From assembly GCF_904849725.1 (NCBI RefSeq), contig NC_058523.1, positions 113,586,189 through 113,650,188 on the forward strand: DNA of 64,000 nucleotides, given 5' to 3'. The notes below the pieces were generated by a model. That model was given only the letters and a program-made list of their open reading frames with translations, was not told where the DNA came from and made no database searches. Positions 1 to 10,740 of this stretch are shown here, piece after piece; the first letter of the stretch is position 1, and each line of letters begins with the position of its first letter. The stretch is from Hordeum vulgare subsp. vulgare (Eukaryota; Streptophyta; Magnoliopsida; Poales; Poaceae). A program made the translations under genes and the position numbers.

Positions 1-105
1 GTGAATCTTGTTTTCAAATTCCTCAAATGAGTATTTACACTTCATATTTTTGATCCCTGTTGAAGACTTAACCTAATTGTCATCAACCGCCAAAAAGGGG
101 GAGAT
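1..105 (+). mobile_element. 3' internal tail of a copia-type retrotransposon, with polypurine tract
   Basis: This is the last internal stretch before a 3' LTR. A purine-rich tract (AAAAAGGGGGAGAT, ending at 105) directly precedes the LTR start, as expected for plus-strand priming. No coding frame is supported here. The rest of the element lies left of the window. A polypurine tract of the form GGGGGAGAT is common in the SIRE/Maximus lineage of Ty1-copia, so that lineage is the best guess, not a demonstrated one. Confidence 0.6.
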
Positions 106-1521
106 TGTAAGTGCATCTAGTGCCCCTTAGTGATTTTCGTGGTTTGAAGACTTATAGGTTAAGTATCTAATGTGTTTTTGAGTGTACACGGGATCTATAA
201 GTCATTGAGAAGTTTGAGATATTTGAAGAATATCGACCCCTAAAAATATATGTCTTCGGTTGAAGAAATAGGTCTGAAGCTGAAGAAATGAATCGCGAAG
301 AATTTACGATGAAATTGATATTCCTCATGAAGATATTGATATTGAGAAGATCGATGGTTCCTGAAGAAAATCGTTCTGAAGAAATTGAAGCGTGGAGATT
401 TTCGTTTTCTGTTTTACTTTCTTCGCATTTGATGAATAGGAACACCGTACTGTTAAAGAGGGTCACAGTAACACTATGGAATGGATTTCCTCATGATGCT
501 CAACCCAAACCAAATCCTACCAAAAGCCTCAAGTGGGGAATATGAGTGACATGAGGACTCTCACAGTTGAGAGTCCCGACCGTTTCGATAAGCCTCGCCA
601 AGTCACTGATCTTATCCACTCCAACGGTCATATTATTTAAGGGCATTAATGTCAAATCATGTTGGGATGCTCCCAGGCTATAAATAGCCACCCCCACAAC
701 CACTAGCTGGTTGGCTGCTCCGCTAGAAACTGACACTTGTCATAAGAGCAACCCAATTCCTCAGAGCTTTCGAGAGTAAATCATCAGTGAGGAAATACAC
801 CACCCACCGAAACCACAAACCAAACCTAGTGATTGAGCATCACTGAAGAAGTTGTTCCAGTGTGGGACTGAAGCCTTTTACCTTTGAGGACTGTGCATCC
901 TCCAGACGGTTAGGCGTCATGGTCTAGAGCAATCCAGCAGTCAATTGTGGATCGCCGGGTGACCGAGTTTGTGAGGGTTTGGAAGTCTGCCCTGAAGACT
1001 TACCACGAGTGTTGGGCGAGGACTGTGTGTCCTTAGCTCAAGGAGAATACGGTAGGGACTGTGTGTCCCGGGACTGGGTGTCCTTTTGGTTTAAATACCA
1101 AGCCGCTCCAAACCAGATGTACAACTGTAACAACAGTTGGAACTGGGTCATCAACAATAGTCTTCACTAAGAATCGGGTTCTAATTCCTCAACTCTTTAC
1201 ATTCTCTGTATCATGTGTTGATGACATTCACTGTGACTGTTTGAAGAATTTGCTGAAGACTTTCTCTGAATTTCCTCAACCCCAAATTCTTCACTTAAGC
1301 TAATCATCATCTATATTCTGCGTGCCTGCTTGCTGTGCAATCTGTTTTTCATAATCTACACTCTGTAATACTGCTATTGTGAACGATTGCACAACCGATC
1401 CTTAACTGTTTCCGCTGTAAGTTAGTCATCAGTGAGGAATTTCCTCAAAAGGAATTTCCTCAGTGATGAAATTCTAAAAATCTCCTATTCACCCCCCTCT
1501 AGTCGATATAACGCACTTTCA
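106..1521 (+). repeat. 3' LTR of a copia-type retrotransposon (SIRE/Maximus-like?)
   Basis: The LTR starts TGTAAGTGCATCTAG right after the polypurine tract and ends ...AACGCACTTTCA, giving 1416 bp with TG...CA ends. A TATA box lies at 679-686. It is unusually rich in TGAAGA-type hexamers, mostly at 225-400 and 840-1290. The insertion lies inside the 5' LTR of element B: sequence resuming at 1522 matches the B 3' LTR from about 17512. The TSD cannot be checked because the left end is outside the window. Small ORFs inside are not supported as genes. Confidence 0.75.
679..686 (+). promoter_or_regulatory. TATA box of the copia LTR
   Basis: TATAAATA followed by a C-rich stretch, about 570 bp into the LTR, is a plausible RNA polymerase II core promoter for the element. 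Confidence 0.55.
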
Positions 1522-1593
1522 ATAAGTAATCATGTGAAGTTGGTATTCATTTGATATTTTAATAATATGTATGTTGTTTCTTATCTTAGTGGT
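1522..1593 (+). repeat. Fragment of B 5' LTR between two insertions
   Basis: The 72 bp align with about 17512-17586 of the B 3' LTR (shared words include AGTTGGTATTC and GTATGTTGTT). The last five bases, GTGGT, are the left TSD of element C. Confidence 0.8.
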
Positions 1594-3259
1594 TGATACG
1601 TCTCAAACGTATCTATAATTTTTGATGGTTTCACGCTGTTATCTTGCCTTCTTTGTATGTTTCATGTACCTTTTTATATCTTTTTGGGACTAACTTATTA
1701 ATTAAGTGCCAAGTGCTAGTTCCTGTTTTTTCTGTGTTTTTGACTCTTTTCAGATCTGATTTTGGAACGGAGTCCAAACGGAGTAAAAACCCCAAAATGA
1801 TTTTTTCCAGAACGAAAGAAGACCAGGGAGCCTTTGGGCCAAGCTAGGTGGGCCCGAGGGAGCCCACAAGCTCCCACCATGCCACCAGGGGGAGGCGATG
1901 GTGGGCAAGCTTGTGGCCACCCTGGCCGCCCCCTGACCTAGATCTTGCGCCTATATATTCCCAAATATTCCGCAAAAAATCAGGGGAGCCTCGAAAATAC
2001 TTTTCCGCCGCCGCAAGCTTCCGTTTCCGCGAGATCTCATCTAGAGACCCTTCCCGGCACCCTGCCGGAGGGGACTGTGGAGGCGGAGGGCTTCTTCATC
2101 ATCATCATCACCCCTCCAATTACTCGTGAGTAGTTCACTTCAGACCTACGGGTCCGTAGTTAGTAGCTAGATGGCTTCTTCTCTCTCTTGGATCTTCAAT
2201 ACAAAGTTCTCCATGATCTTCATGGAGATCTATCCGATGTAATCTTATTTGGCGGTGTGTTTGTCGAGATCCGATGAATTGTGGACTTGTGATCAGATTA
2301 TCTATGATATATATTTGAGTGTTTGCTGATTTCTTATATGCATGATTTGATATCCTTGTAAGTCTCTCCGAGTCTTGGGTTTTGTTTGGCCAACTAGATC
2401 TATGATTCTTGCAATGGGAGAAGTGCTTGGTTTTGGGTTCTGCCATATGGTGACCTTTCCCAGTGACGGTAGGGGCAGCAAGGCACACATCAAGCAGTTT
2501 CCATCAAGGGTAAAAAGATGGGGTTTTTATCATTGGTTTGAGATTATCCCTCTACATCATGTCATCTTGCTTAAGGCGTTACTCTGTTCTTATGGACTTA
2601 ATACACTAGATGCATGCTGGATAGCGGTCGACGTGTGGAGTAATAGTAGTAGATGCAGAAAGTATCCGTGTACTTGTTTCGGACGTGATGCCTATAGAAA
2701 TAATCATTGCATAGATACCGTCACGACTCTGCACAGTTCTATCAATTGCTCGACAGTAATTTGTTCACCCATCGTCTACTTGCTTTCATGAGAGAAGCCA
2801 CTAGTAAACACTACGGCCCCCGGGTCTATTCACATCAATCATTTACATCTCCGCTTTTACTTTGCTTTGTTACTTTGTTGCTTTCAGTTCTCACTTGGCA
2901 AACAATCTATAAGGGATTGACAACCCCTTCATAGCGTTGGGTGCAAGCTTTTGTGTTCGTGGAGGATCTTGAGATACTCTTCCGCCGGATTGATACCTTG
3001 GTTCCCAAACTGAGGGAAATACTTACCGTCGTTGTGCTACATCACCCTTTCCGCTTCGAGGGAACACCAATGCAAGGCTCCAAGGCCACGGGGGAAATCA
3101 TTTGCATACTTGCCTAGGAAGTCCCTTAAGGCGTAGCCGTAGCTGAAGGATTCCTGGTGCCGTCGACACAACTACTTCCTGGCACCGTTGCCGGGGATCT
3201 TTTTGAGGTAGCAGAAGTATTTCTGGCGCCGTTGCACGGGATACACAGCAGAACAATCA
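1594..3259 (+). repeat. 5' LTR of element C
   Basis: Starts TGATACGTCTCAAACG and ends GAACAATCA. A TATA-like CTATATATTC lies at 1951-1960. The last ~105 bp contain three primer-binding-site-like copies (see 3155-3287). The LTR matches 6919-8584 along its whole length, so ORFs seen inside both copies are repeat shadows. Confidence 0.88.
1951..1958 (+). promoter_or_regulatory. TATA-like box in the C LTR
   Basis: CTATATAT in a GC-rich context, repeated at 7276-7283 in the 3' LTR. It is the likely core promoter, with transcription starting a few tens of bases downstream. Confidence 0.5.
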
Positions 3260-3287
3260 GACGTATTTGTGGCTCCGTTGCCGGGGA
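3155..3287 (+). repeat. Array of primer-binding-site-like units at the C 5' LTR end
   Basis: Four copies resemble the tRNA-Asp-type site TGGCGCCGTTGCCGGGGA. They begin at 3155 (TGGTGCCGTCGAC, partial), 3180 (TGGCACCGTTGCCGGGGA, one mismatch), 3224 (TGGCGCCGTTGCACGGGA, two mismatches) and 3270 (TGGCTCCGTTGCCGGGGA, one mismatch). Only the last lies outside the LTR, 10 bases past its end, and is the presumed working site. The first three also occur in the 3' LTR (8480, 8505, 8549), so they are part of the replicating LTR. Confidence 0.8.
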
Positions 3288-3503
3288 GGAGAAATCAAGA
3301 TCTATCCAAGTAGGTCCCACAAACTCTTCTCTTGCATTTACTTTTGTTGCCAGTTGCCTCTCGTTTTCCTCTCCCCCACTTCTTGTTTGCCGTTTTCATT
3401 GGCCTTTTTTCCGTTCACCCTTTTCTCTCGCTTGCTTTCTGTTCGCTTGTGTGCCATGTGCCCTCAATATGCTTGCATCTTTGCTTGCTGAAAATCTAGT
3501 GAT

Positions 3504-4214
3504 ATGGATCCTCATCCACTTGCTAGTCTCTCTAAGAGACCCACTCGTGTGGAACAAATTGCTATTGAGTTGAGGGCAATTGACTATTTCTTTGGAGTTT
3601 TGCGTCAGATGCGTAAATCTGAAAATTGTGAGGAATAAATTCATGAAGTGATTCACGAGGGCTCCTTGGATGAAAAGCATGATTCCAATGATTTCACTAT
3701 AAATCCTATTAGTTACATTCATGCTAAAAATATGCAAAACCCTAAGCTTGGGGATGCTAGTTTTCCTTTGACCGCTACTTATTGCAATAATCATGATTGG
3801 GGTGATGATCTTTCTTATGGTCTTGAAAATTTGTTCAAACCTCATGATGAATATGATATTTGCAACAATACTGAAAGTGGGATTGGAGAACTCATGACTT
3901 TATTTGATGATATTCCCACTATTTTTGAAGAGCGTAAACTTTGCATGCATGTGGGTCATGAAAAGAATATCCTATGGGATAGCTATATTGTTGAATTTGA
4001 ATATGATCCCACATGTAATTGCTATAAGAGAGGAAAATATTTTGGTAGAAACTTTCATGTTACCAAATCAGCTCTCGTGATGTTGAGATTGCTCTTGTCT
4101 CTTTCTTCTTCCTTGCATATGGCAACTATTGGTTGTCTTGACAATCTGTTTTCTTATAAAATGCCTATGCATAGGAAGTATGTTAGACTTAGATGTGGTT
4201 TTCACATGCTTTAG
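3504..4214 (+). pseudogene. ORF of unknown function in element C, one in-frame stop
   Basis: The ATG at 3504 opens a 237-codon frame broken only by TAA at 3636-3638 (codon 45); the part from 3648 is open for 188 codons. The product would start MDPHPLASLSKRPTRVEQ and contain acidic stretches such as ESGIGELMTLFDDIPTIFEE. I recognise this type of ORF from Triticeae non-autonomous elements but know no assigned function. No protease D-S/T-G motif, zinc knuckle, RT or integrase signature is visible. It may be a gag-like or accessory protein; that is inference. It sits where gag is expected, just after the primer-binding site. Confidence 0.6.
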
Positions 4215-4293
4215 GATGCTCTCGTTATGCCTCAGTTCTTGTCTTTTGTGAGAGCATCATTAAATGCCTAGCTAAGGGCGTTAAACAAAAGCG

Positions 4294-4317
4294 CTTGTTG
4301 GGAGGCAACCCAACGAG
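4294..4317 (+). other. Conserved hairpin after the C ORF
   Basis: CTTGTTGGG (4294-4302) pairs with CCCAACGAG (4309-4317) over nine base pairs with one G-T pair, around the loop AGGCAA. The preceding bases (4270-4293) contain GGGCGTTAAAC and AGCGC. The same block occurs after the ORF of element D (29980-30017) although the surrounding DNA has diverged. It may be an RNA signal for packaging, dimerisation or translation; the role is unknown. Confidence 0.65.
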
Positions 4318-6918
4318 TCTATCCTTTTTCTTTCTGTTTTGTGTTTTCCACACTTTCATAATTCTGTTATGATTGTGTTTTTGTGTTTCTTTTTGCGTTT
4401 GTGCCAAGCAAAGCCGTTATGATTAGTCTTGGGGATGATCGTTTGGTCATGCTGGAAAAGACAGAAACTTTCTGCACACGAAAAGAATTTTCATTTTTTT
4501 CTGTAAGAGCTTTTGAGTTGATTATTTTTGCTGCTGATTTCTACGCAAATTCTTTAGACTGTCGTAATTTTTCAGAATTTTTGAGGTAACAGAGGTATAA
4601 GAAACATACAGATTGCTACAGACTGGTCTGCTGTTAACAGATTCTGTTTTTGTTGTGTTGGTTGCTTATTTTGATGAAACTATGGATAGTATCGGGGAGT
4701 ATTGGCCATGGAAGATTGAAAGTACAGTAACCCAACATCAGCACAAGTATAATTTGAGTTTTCTACAGTACCTAAGGAAGTGGTGGTTTGCTTTCTTGTA
4801 CTAATGTTATCACGAGTTTCCGTTTATGTTTCGTGTTGTGAAGTTATCAAGTTTTGGGTGAAGTTCTTATGGACAAAAAGATAAAGAGTGGCAAGAGCTC
4901 AAGCTTGGGGATGCCCAAGGAACCCCAAGATTCAAGGATGCCGTAAAATCTTAAGCTTGGGGATACCCCGGGAAGGCATCCCCTCTCTCGTCTTCAATCC
5001 ATCGGTAACGATACTTGGGGCTATATTTATATTCACCACATGTTATGTGTTTTTGCTTGGAGCGTCTTGTATCGTAGGAGTATTTTATTTTTGTTGTGTC
5101 ACAATCATCCTTGCTGCACACCTAGAGAGAGAGACATGCACACACCGTGATTTTGTCGAGCTTCACTTATATCTTTTGGTAGACAATTTAGTTCACATGT
5201 GCTTCACTTATATCTTTTGAGCTAGATACTTTTGCTCTATGTGCTTCACTTATATATTTGAGAGCGCAGCGGTGCGTGGCTTGGTACTTTATCTATGCTT
5301 TGAAAGTAGTCTCAAAAGGGGTAGTTATCCAAAGGGATACGAAAACTTCCACCTTCATGTGCATTGAATAGTTAGAGAAGTTTGATTCATCTCAATAAGT
5401 TTTGAGTTGTGGTTATGGTAATATTGAAGTCATGCTAGTAAGGTATTGTGGATCTAGAAATACTTGTGCTTAATTTAGTGATTCCCGTAGCATGCACGTA
5501 TGGTGAACCGCTGTGTGATGAAATCAGAGCATGATTAGTATATTGATTGTCGTCCTTTGCGTGGCGGTCGGGATCGCGCGATGGTTTATACCTACCAACC
5601 CTTCCCCTAGGAGTATGCGTTGAATGCTTTGTTTCGATTACTAGTAAAACTTTTGCAACAAGTATATGAGTTCTTCATGACTAATGTTGAGTCCATGGTT
5701 TAGATGCACTTTCACCTTCCACCATCACCATCTTCTTAGTGCCGCGCAACTTTCGCCGGTGCACAAAACCAACCATTAGCCTCCCTCAAAACAGACACCA
5801 TACCTACCTACTATGGCTTTTTCAAAGTCATTCCGAGATATATTGCCATGCAACTACCACCATGATATGTGCCACCACGTCTACATTGCCTTTGCACGAT
5901 CGTAAGATAGCTAGCATGATGTTTCCATTGATGTCTATGCCATGCTAGATCATTGCCACGGTACACTACCGAAGGCATTCCATACAGAGTCATAATTGCT
6001 CTAAGTTTTGACTTGAAAGTGTGATGATCATCATTATTGGAGCATTGTCCCATGTGAGGAAATAAAAGAGGACAAAGAAGCCCATAAAAAAAGAGGCCAA
6101 AGAGCCCACCAAAATAAAAAAATGAGAGAAAAAGGGAGAAGGGACAATGCTACCACTTTTTCCACACTTGTGCATTTTGAGCACCATGATCTTCATGATT
6201 GAGAGTCTCTCGTTTTGTCACCACCATATAGCTAGTGGGAATTCTCGTTATATAACTTGGCTTGTATATTCCAATGACAGGCTTCCTCAAAATTGCCTTA
6301 GGTCTTCGTGAGCAAGCAAGTTGGATGCACAACCACCAGTTTTCTTTAAGAGCTTTCACATACTTGTAGCTCTAGTGCATCATTTGTATGGCAATCCCTA
6401 CTCATTCACATTGATATCTATTGATGAGCATATCCACAGCTCATTGATATGCCTAGTTAATGTGACTATCTTCTCCTTTTTTGTCTTGCAACCTCAACCA
6501 CATTCCACACCATCTATAGTGCTATAACCATGGCTCACGCTCATGTATTGCGTGAGAGTTGAAAATGTTTGAGAAAGTAAAGGTGTGAAACAATTACTTG
6601 GCCAATACCGGGGTTGTGCATGATTTAAATTCGTTGTGCAATGATGATAGAGCATAGCCAGACTATATTCTTTTGTAGGGATAACTTTCTTTTGGCCTTG
6701 TTATTTTGAAAGTTCATGATTACCTTGCTAGTTTGATTGAATTATTATTGTCTCCATGTCAATAGCAAACTATTGTTTTGAATCTAATGGATCTGAACAT
6801 TCACGTCACATAAGAGGAATTACAAAGGACACCTATGCTAGGTAGCATGAAAGCATCAAAAATTCATTCTTATCACTTCCCTACTAGAGGACGAGCAGGA
6901 GTTAAGCCTGGGGATGCT
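4318..6918 (+). other. Long 3' noncoding region of element C
   Basis: No convincing coding frame. It contains a tandem motif (5161-5255), GGGGAT-type purine tracts after AAGCTT (near 4900 and 4952), a stretch colinear with the same region of element D (for example around 6340-6470 versus 36440-36610), and the polypurine tract AGCCTGGGGATGCT at 6905-6918 next to the 3' LTR. Small ORFs here are not conserved as proteins between C and D. Confidence 0.65.
5161..5255 (+). repeat. Tandem CTTCACTTATAT motif array in C
   Basis: CTTCACTTATAT begins at 5161, 5202 and 5244 (spacing 41 and 42 bp), and the first two copies continue with CTTTTG. Between copies, GAGC and GCTC words can pair (5219-5222 with 5234-5237). 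Element D has three equivalent copies at 30888, 30927 and 30990. Function unknown. Confidence 0.6.
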
Positions 6919-8584
6919 TGCTACGTCTCAAACGTATCTATAATTTTTTATGGTTTCACGCTGTTATCTTGCCTTCTTTGTATGTTTTATGTACCTTTTT
7001 ATATCTTTTTGGGACTAACTTATTAAGTCAGTGCCAAGTGTCGGTTCCTCTTTTTTCCGTGTTTTTGACTCTTTTCAGATCTAATATTGGAACGGAGTCC
7101 AAACGGAATAAAAACCCCGAATTGATTTTTTCCCGAACGAAAGAAGACCAGGGAGCCTTTGGGCCAAGCCAGGTGGGACCCAGGGAGCCCACAAGCTCCC
7201 ACCACGCCACCAGGGGGAGGCGGCGGTGGGAAAGCTTGTGGCCAACCTGGCCGCCCCCTCACCTAGATCTTGCGCCTATATATTCCCAAATATTCCCCAA
7301 AAAATCAGGGGAGCCTCGAAAGTACTTTTCCGCCGCCGCAAGCTCCCGTTTCCGCGAGATCTCATTTGGAGACCCTTCCCGACGCCCTGCCGGAGGGGAC
7401 TTCGGAGGTGGAGGGCTTCTTCATCATCATCATCGCCCCTCCAATGACTTGTGAGTAGTTCACTTCAGACCTACGGGTCCGAAGTTAGTAGCTAGATGGC
7501 TTCTTCTCTCTCTTGGATCTTCAATACAAAGTTCTCCATGATCTTCATGGAGATCTATCCGATGTAATCTTCTTTGGTGGTGTGTTTGTCGAGATCCGAT
7601 GAATTGTGGACTTGTGATCAGATTATCTATGATATATATTTGAGTCTTTGCTGATTTCTTATATGCATGATTTGATATCCTTGTAAGTCTCTCCGAGTCT
7701 TGGGTTTTGTTTGGCCAACTAGATCTATGATTCTTGCATTGGGAGAAGTGCTTGGTTTTGGGTTCTGCCATATGGTGACCTTTCCCAGTGACAGTAGGGG
7801 CAGCAAGGCACACATCAAGCAGTTGCCATCAAGGGTAAAAAGATGGGGTTGTTATCATTGGTTTGAGATTATCGCTCTACATCATGTCATCTTGCTTAAG
7901 GCGTTACTCTGTTTTTATGGACTTAATACACTAGATGCATGCTGGATAGCGGTCGACGTGTGGAGTAATAGTAGTAGATGCAGAAAGTATCGGTCTACTT
8001 GTTTCGGACATGATGCCTATAGAAATAATCATTGCATAGATATCGTCACGACTCTGCATAGTTCTATCAATTGCTCAACAGTAATTTGTTCACCCACCAT
8101 ATACTTGCTTTCATGAGAGAAGCCACTAGTAAACACTACGGCCCCCGGGTCTATTCACATCCATTGTTTACATCTCCGCTTTTACTTTGCTTTGTTACTT
8201 TGTTGCTTTCAGTTCTCACTTGGCAAACAATCTATAAGGGATTGACAACCCCTTCATAGCGTTGGGTGCAAGCTTTTGTGTTTGTGCAGGATCTTGAGAT
8301 ACTCTTCCGCCGGATTGATACTTTGGTTCTCAAACTGAGGGAAATACTTACCATCGCTGTGCTACATCACCCTTTCCGCTTCGAGGGAACACCAACGCAA
8401 GGCTCCAAGGCCACGGGGGAAATCCTTTGCATACTTGCCTAGGAAGTCCCTTAAGGCGTAGCCGTAGCTGAAGGATTCCTGGTGCCGTCAACACAATTAC
8501 TTCCTGGCACCGTTGCCGGGGATCTTTTTGAGGTAGCAGAAGTATTTCTGGCGCCGTTGCAAGGGATACACAGCAGAACAATCA
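6919..8584 (+). repeat. 3' LTR of element C
   Basis: Starts TGCTACGTCTCAAACG (A-to-C change against the 5' copy) after the polypurine tract and ends GAACAATCA. Length 1666 bp equals the 5' LTR. Scattered substitutions against 1594-3259 show the insertion is not recent. Confidence 0.88.
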
Positions 8585-8589
8585 GTGGT

Positions 8590-9173
8590 GTCGTGTGAAC
8601 TTCGACTACACGACACTTCATCATTTTATGGGCCAAAGGGAAGGCATTGTGGGGTAATAAGTAGATGATGAGTTGCTAGAGTGATAGAAGCTTAGACCCT
8701 AGTTTATGCGTTCTTTCATAAGGGGATGATTTTTATCCACTTGTTTCACGGTATGGTTGGATTTATCTTAATTCTTCTTTTGTAGTTGCCGATGCTTGTG
8801 AGAGGGGGTAATCATAAGTGGGTTCCTTGTTGAAGTAAGAACAGCACCTTAGCACACGTCCACCCACATAACAAATTATCAAAGTAACAAACGTGATTCA
8901 ACTCAACATGATGAACATGACCATAAGAGTACTTTCAGGCTTGTCCTTTGGTATAAAATGGATTGGGTTATCTTGTTGCACACTTTCTACTATTATTACT
9001 TGTCACTTGTTATGAATTATCTTGCTACAAAACTATCTATCATTGTTACTCATAGAACTTGCATATAATACCTTGGTGAAAACCCCTTATCATTTCCTCC
9101 TGCTCCTTGTTGGGTTTGAAACTCTTACTTATAGAAAGGAATACGATTGATCCCCTATACTTGTGGGTCATGA
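8590..9173 (+). repeat. 3' part of B 5' LTR
   Basis: Resumes at the right TSD of C (8585-8589) with GTCGTGTGAACTTCG and runs to ...CTTGTGGGTCATGA. It matches about 17587-18208 of the B 3' LTR. The last dinucleotide is GA instead of CA, consistent with decay. Confidence 0.8.
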
Positions 9174-9184
9174 AGACTCTTTTC

Positions 9185-9202
9185 TGAGGCCATTTCCTAG
9201 GA
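9185..9202 (+). other. Decayed primer-binding site of B
   Basis: TGAGGCCATTTCCTAGGA matches 12 of 18 bases of the tRNA-Asp-type site TGGCGCCGTTGCCGGGGA and lies 11 bases after the LTR end, the same spacing as in C and D. Confidence 0.6.
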
Positions 9203-9279
9203 GTGAAGCACCTTTGGTAAGTGGAATTTGGTAAGGTAACATTTTTGGTACATATTGAAATTTACTGTTGCTTGTTACT

Positions 9280-10740
9280 ATGGATAGTAATCCTTTTAAG
9301 GGCCTCTTTGGGGTATATCCACCCCAATGAGAAGTGGAAAAAGTTGCCTCTGAACCTGCTGAACTTTCTGAAAATATCTATTATGAGATTCCTCCAGGTA
9401 TGTTTAGAGAAACTGCTAGCTAATCCTTATGAAGGAGACTTCATATATGTAGATGAGATTTGTGGCTTATTTAAGCTTCTAGGTTTATCTGAGGAAAAAG
9501 TCAAGGAGAAATTTTCCCTTTATCTTTGGAGGGAAAAGCATTGATGTGGTGCAGGCTATTGGATGGTATTGGATCATGGGACTGGAATTGCTTGAAGCTA
9601 GAATTTCATCAGAAATTTTATCCTATGCATGTAGTTCATCATGATAAAAACTATATATATATAATTTCTGGCCTTGTGAAGGAGAAAGCATCGCTCAAGC
9701 TTGGGGGAGGCTTAAATCTATGATGCACACTTAACCCAACCATTATTTCTCTAGAGAAATGATTATACAAAACTTTTATGCTCGGCTTTCTCATGATGAT
9801 CAATTACTACTAGTTTCTTCTTCCACAGGATCCTACCTGAAGAGAACTATTGAATTCAAATGGGATCTTGTGGAAAGAGTTAAACGGAACTCTGAAGATT
9901 GGGAACACGACAAAGGTAAAGAGTAAGGTATAAAGATTGAATTTGATTGTGTTAAATCTTTTATGGAAACTAATACTTTTCATAAGTTTAGCAATACATA
10001 TGGATTTGACTCCGAGATCTTAGCTTCTTTCTATGAATCATTTGCTACTCATGTTGATCTCCCTAAGGAGAATTGGTTTTAATTTCATAGAACTATATAA
10101 AAATTATAGGAACCCATTAAACTTAACAATTGTTTACCATGTTGATCCAGTTCTGCCTAGTGCTTACATTGAGAAACCACCTTTTCGTGTTAGGATTAAG
10201 GATCATGCTAAAGCATCAATTGTGGTTAACAAAAGTCATGTTAGGAAAACTAAACCTTCTGAACAAATAAAAGTGGAATATAATATTTCATTGGTTCAAG
10301 ATCTCCTAGCTAATAATATTTATGGACATGTTATTTAATTATGTGATGAAGCTGCTAGAATTGCAATACCTGTCAGAAACTAACATTAGGTAAAAATAAA
10401 CTAGATGTTAGCATACGTGTTGTTTCCGTTAAGATTGAAGATCATTGTTATCATGGCTTATGTGACATGGGTGCTAGTGTTAGTGCTACACCTTTTACCT
10501 TATATCAAGAAATTATGAATGACGTAGCACCCTCACAGATTGAAGATATTGATGTCCCTATTAAATTTGCAAACAAAGACACTATTTCACAACTTGGGAT
10601 TATTATATATGTTGAAGTCTTGTGTGGAAAAATTAAGTACCCCCTGAGTTCTTAGTACTTGGTTCACAATAGGATAAATTTTGTCCCGTTATATTTGATA
10701 GACCTTTCTTGAATAGCATTAAGGCTTAAATTAATTATGT
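9280..10740 (+). pseudogene. gag: gag-protease remnant of B
   Basis: The ATG at 9280 starts a decayed gag (MDSNPFKGLFGVYPP). The retrotransposon gag core follows at about 9480-9720, with words such as LEFHQKFYPMHVVHH. The protease part is at about 10430-10700 with the catalytic motif CDMGASVS (Asp codon 10464-10466). Gag would form the capsid and the aspartic protease would cleave the polyprotein. Numerous stops and frameshifts interrupt it, so no functional product is expected. Neighbouring order (LTR, primer site, gag, protease, RT) supports the call. Confidence 0.75.

Larger units (their letters stand above)
1594..8584 (+). mobile_element. Complete non-autonomous gypsy element C (Sabrina-like)
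   Basis: Two LTRs of equal length (1594-3259 and 6919-8584, 1666 bp each) enclose a 3.66-kb interior. Perfect 5-bp TSDs GTGGT lie at 1589-1593 and 8585-8589, and the B 3' LTR around 17580 shows the matching empty site. The interior has a tRNA-Asp-type primer-binding site (3270-3287), one ORF of unknown function (3504-4214), a conserved hairpin (4294-4317), a long noncoding 3' part and a polypurine tract. No RT, RNase H or integrase motif is visible, so it must have moved with enzymes supplied in trans. Confidence 0.88.

Noticed and set aside
2135..2791. 117-aa minus-strand and 138-aa plus-strand frames in the C 5' LTR, repeated at 7460-8116
   Set aside because: They recur only because both LTRs are copies of one sequence. 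No protein signature is visible and they overlap each other on opposite strands.
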